DNA from: Chryseobacterium sp. G0186
Lineage (GTDB): Bacteria > Bacteroidota > Bacteroidia > Flavobacteriales > Weeksellaceae
NCBI RefSeq assembly: GCF_003815675.1
Contig: NZ_CP033918.1
Location: forward strand, 558,001 to 622,000
Reading direction: 5' to 3'
DNA: 64,000 nucleotides
The first letter of the stretch is position 1. Each line of letters begins with the position of its first letter. Of the stretch, positions 62,060 to 64,000 are shown one piece after another. A model generated the notes under the pieces. It made no database searches. It saw nothing but the letters and a program-made list of their open reading frames with translations, and had not been told where the DNA came from. A program made the position numbers and the translations under genes.

Positions 62060-62136
62060 TCTCTCGCAGATTGAACAGATTCCGCAGATGTTGATGTTTT
62101 ACACTAATCTGCTTAATCCGCCAGATCTGCGAGAGA
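62060..62136. repeat. REP-like imperfect palindrome in the gap 62023-62268
   Basis: TCTCTCGCAGAT at 62060-62071 and ATCTGCGAGAGA at 62125-62136 are perfect inverse copies; the arms continue imperfectly (AACAGATT / AATCTGCT). The element is followed by CCTTGCGCCTTAC and CCTTGCGTATTTGCG, short related repeats (62192-62245). No gene lies here. It resembles dispersed intergenic repeats of flavobacteria. Confidence 0.6.
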
Positions 62137-62268
62137 TAAATAATTTTCTATCTTACAAAATAGACAGCATACAATTTTATCAAAGATAAAATCCTTGCGC
62201 CTTACAGCATAAAGCGGGTAAAAACTCCTTGCGTATTTGCGTTTCTAACAAATTAATTCAACACAAAC

Positions 62269-63702
62269 TTATTCAGACAGCTTAGCCAATACTTCGGAAA
62301 TGATTGTAATACTTTGCTCCAGCTGGTCTTCCTGAAGAGATCCATAGCTCAGCCTGAAACCATTTACATAATCCCGGCTGTACTGCTTCGGATGGATAAT
62401 TTTGATATTCTTTTCCAGCAATGATGCTGTTACTTCATCCCAATCCAGTACTGCTTTGGGTACAATCCAGAATGCCAATCCGCCCTCAGGCAGTGTAAAA
62501 TCGGCAATATCTTTCATATGTTCTTTTAAAAGGCGATATACAAAATCTCTCTTGTGTTTGTAATGGACTGTAGCTTTTTTAATATGTTTTTTTACTGCGC
62601 CTTCCTTGATTAACTGCAAGACGGCTTGTTCCATAATGACATCTCCATGCACATCAATAATCTTTCTTAAACTTCCAATTTTATTGAGAAGATCCTGATT
62701 TTTAGTGGCCAGATAACCAATTCTTAACGCCGGCGCCACCACTTTACTCAATGTTCCTACATAAACATAATGATCGAGTTCCGGAAAGCTGGAAAGGGGT
62801 AAAATAGGACGATACCCGAAATGAAATTCATTATCATAATCATCCTCAATAATAGTGATATGGTGCTTGTTAGAAAGTTCGATTAGCCTCAGTCTCCTGG
62901 ATAGGCTTAAAGTAACTGTTGTTGGATATTGCCGATGGGGGGTAATGTAGATTGCCTTTATGTTTTTATGTTGAATTAAAAGTTTTTCAATCATTTCAAT
63001 ATTAATTCCTTCCTTATCTACAGGCATGGGAAGTAGAGTGGCTCCAGTATATTCAAAAGCCTGCCATGCCGGCTGATAGCCCGGATCTTCTACAATGACA
63101 CAGTCTCCGGATTGTAAAAGACTTTGAGCAGTCAGAAACATTCCCATCTGGCTTCCCCGGGTAATGGATATTTCATTTTCCTGAATCTGCATTCCGCGCT
63201 GATGGTTCAGCATTTGAGAAATCATTTTCCGGAATTCAATATCTCCGTGTTCATTCCCATAGCCCATCATCTGCCATTTTGCCTTTATACTGAAGATCTG
63301 CCTGTACGCCCTTGCCAATTCTGTAACAGGTGCAATTTTACTGTCCGGATGACCATCATCAAAATTAATGATCATTCCATTGCCGGCCATTGGCTGATCC
63401 AGAGCATCTGAGATTCTGTGAATCCCTTTTGAATGAAGCATAGGAATTTTATCAGACACAAAAATTCCTTTCCTTTCCTTGGAAATCACCCATTCTTCAT
63501 TGATCAAAACCTGGTAGGCTTCTACAACTGTATTTCTGTTGATTTTCAGCATTACAGCCATATTCCGGCTGCCGGGAAGAGCATCTCCCGGTTTTAATCT
63601 TCCTGAACGAATGTCAGTAATAATGGTATCTGCGATCTGTAAATAAACAGCTTTGCCAAGCTTTTTATCAATTTCAAATTCTAATTTCCAAGGTCGAAGC
63701 AT
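62269..63702 (-). CDS. MocR/PdxR-type GntR-aminotransferase regulator
   Basis: 477 residues from the ATG at 63702; an upstream extension to 63780 would overlap the divergent promoter. Winged helix: KAVYLQIADTIITDIRSGRLKPGDALPGSRNMAVMLKINRNTVVEAYQVL. The aminotransferase-like part contains PHRQYPTTVTLS, IEDDYDNEFHFG and the PLP lysine in YVGTLSKVVAPALRIGYL near 320. Likely PLP-dependent regulator of the divergent gene at 63802. Confidence 0.92.
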   Translation of the reverse strand: MLRPWKLEFEIDKKLGKAVYLQIADTIITDIRSGRLKPGDALPGSRNMAVMLKINRNTVVEAYQVLINEEWVISKERKGIFVSDKIPMLHSKGIHRISDALDQPMAGNGMIINFDDGHPDSKIAPVTELARAYRQIFSIKAKWQMMGYGNEHGDIEFRKMISQMLNHQRGMQIQENEISITRGSQMGMFLTAQSLLQSGDCVIVEDPGYQPAWQAFEYTGATLLPMPVDKEGINIEMIEKLLIQHKNIKAIYITPHRQYPTTVTLSLSRRLRLIELSNKHHITIIEDDYDNEFHFGYRPILPLSSFPELDHYVYVGTLSKVVAPALRIGYLATKNQDLLNKIGSLRKIIDVHGDVIMEQAVLQLIKEGAVKKHIKKATVHYKHKRDFVYRLLKEHMKDIADFTLPEGGLAFWIVPKAVLDWDEVTASLLEKNIKIIHPKQYSRDYVNGFRLSYGSLQEDQLEQSITIISEVLAKLSE

Positions 63703-63735
63703 CTGGACTATTTGTTTATGTGAAAACTGAGTTAG

Positions 63736-63764
63736 TTGAATGGTCCAAATATAGAATAATTTTG
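63736..63764 (+). promoter_or_regulatory. Promoter of the gene at the window end
   Basis: -33 TTG (63736-63738), 18-base spacer, -7 TAATTTTG (63757-63764), 37 bases before the ATG at 63802. It fits the Bacteroidetes consensus well and overlaps the region upstream of the MocR gene. Confidence 0.65.
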
Positions 63765-63801
63765 TCATGCAATAAAGCACAAACCATTAAATTTTAAAAT
63801 C

Positions 63802-64000
63802 ATGGACAAGAAACAATTTAGTTCAAAAGACTTTCACAAAACTTATGCAAGACCAGAGTTTGTAAAGCCCACACATTTAATCCATAAAAATGTAGAAAAT
63901 GCAGGGGAACACAATCAATTTTCAACGGAAAGAAAACATCCTGTATTCTTTGTTGATCTTCCCAGTAAAAATGTAAGTATGACCATTGGTGGGCTACTTC
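63802..64000 (+). CDS. Unidentified protein divergent from MocR (3' end outside window)
   Basis: 66 codons are visible, beginning MDKKQFSSKDFHKTYARPEF, no signal peptide. The last visible part, HPVFFVDLPSKNVSMTIGGLL, would fit the start of a cupin-type small-molecule binding domain, but too little is present to decide. Regulated most likely by the divergent MocR protein. Confidence 0.6.
   Translation, partial: MDKKQFSSKDFHKTYARPEFVKPTHLIHKNVENAGEHNQFSTERKHPVFFVDLPSKNVSMTIGGLL

Noticed and set aside
62160..62268. Possible CRISPR-like or tRNA remnant with TTGCG repeats
   Set aside because: The repeats are short, irregular and without spacers or a cloverleaf.
63703..63780. 26-residue N-terminal extension of the second MocR protein
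   Set aside because: The region holds the promoter of the divergent gene, and the winged-helix domain starts right after the ATG at 63702.

Overview
The window is chromosomal DNA of a flavobacterium, most likely Chryseobacterium or a close relative (inference). Supporting signs are AT-rich DNA, TAnnTTTG-type -7 promoter boxes, weak Shine-Dalgarno sequences, type IX secretion (T9SS) C-terminal sorting tails on several secreted proteins, SusD-free outer-membrane barrel paralogs of the PorT/OmpW-like 'porin family', and characteristic flavobacterial gene neighbourhoods (SatD-like/DUF3307, DUF4230, YtxJ/YfiT). I saw no rRNA, tRNA, CRISPR array, prophage or complete insertion sequence.

Layout. 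1-4.9 kb: the 3' end of a large RHS/YD-repeat polymorphic toxin with a JAB-like C-terminal domain, a candidate lipoprotein immunity gene, then displaced RHS fragments alternating with small immunity-like genes (an orphan-module reservoir). 5-8.7 kb: three M28 aminopeptidase paralogs on the minus strand, two with T9SS tails. 8.8-13.5 kb: thrS-infC and rpmI-rplT, separated by a chloroperoxidase-like hydrolase with its own terminator; infC probably starts at ATA. 13.6-17.6 kb: a HExxH secreted protein, an M19 dipeptidase and a helical protein of unknown role. 17.8-22.1 kb: leuACDB leucine operon. 22.2-25.3 kb: small minus-strand genes (DUF4230, thioredoxin-like, MazG-like) and a lipoprotein with a TNT (NAD glycohydrolase toxin) domain beside a possible partner. 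25.7-31.1 kb: two reprolysin-like M12B proteases with T9SS tails. 31.3-35 kb: DinB, acyl-CoA dehydrogenase, and a secreted endonuclease I. 35.4-40.5 kb: SatD-like/DUF3307 pair with twin operators, purC and purF separated by a four-helix-bundle (23S intervening-sequence type) gene flanked by inverted repeats, and a glycerophosphodiesterase.

40.6-44.4 kb: four tandem outer-membrane barrel paralogs on the minus strand. Each is preceded by a sequence resembling a sigma-54 -24/-12 promoter; the fourth carries a nonsense codon that removes its last beta strand. 45-46.8 kb: a surface protein with an S74-type chaperone end, containing a nine-G tract and a frameshift. 46.9-53 kb: aroB, an RsuA-type pseudouridine synthase, a TetR/esterase operon with a perfect palindromic operator, pncA and a DEAD-box helicase. 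53-55 kb: a four-gene operon with bacillithiol-linked genes (YfiT-like, DUF1569, YtxJ, Crp). 55-64 kb: regulators paired with their likely targets: MocR/EamA, Crp with CinA-like, AraC with a secreted flavodoxin-RidA fusion, and a second MocR divergent from a gene cut by the window end.

The points I would look at first are the shared -24/-12 boxes of the barrel cluster and its broken member, the RHS orphan-module locus, the TNT lipoprotein and its neighbour, and the exported flavodoxin-RidA fusion with its TTGGC/GCCAA operator. All identifications are from reading the sequence; no database search was run.
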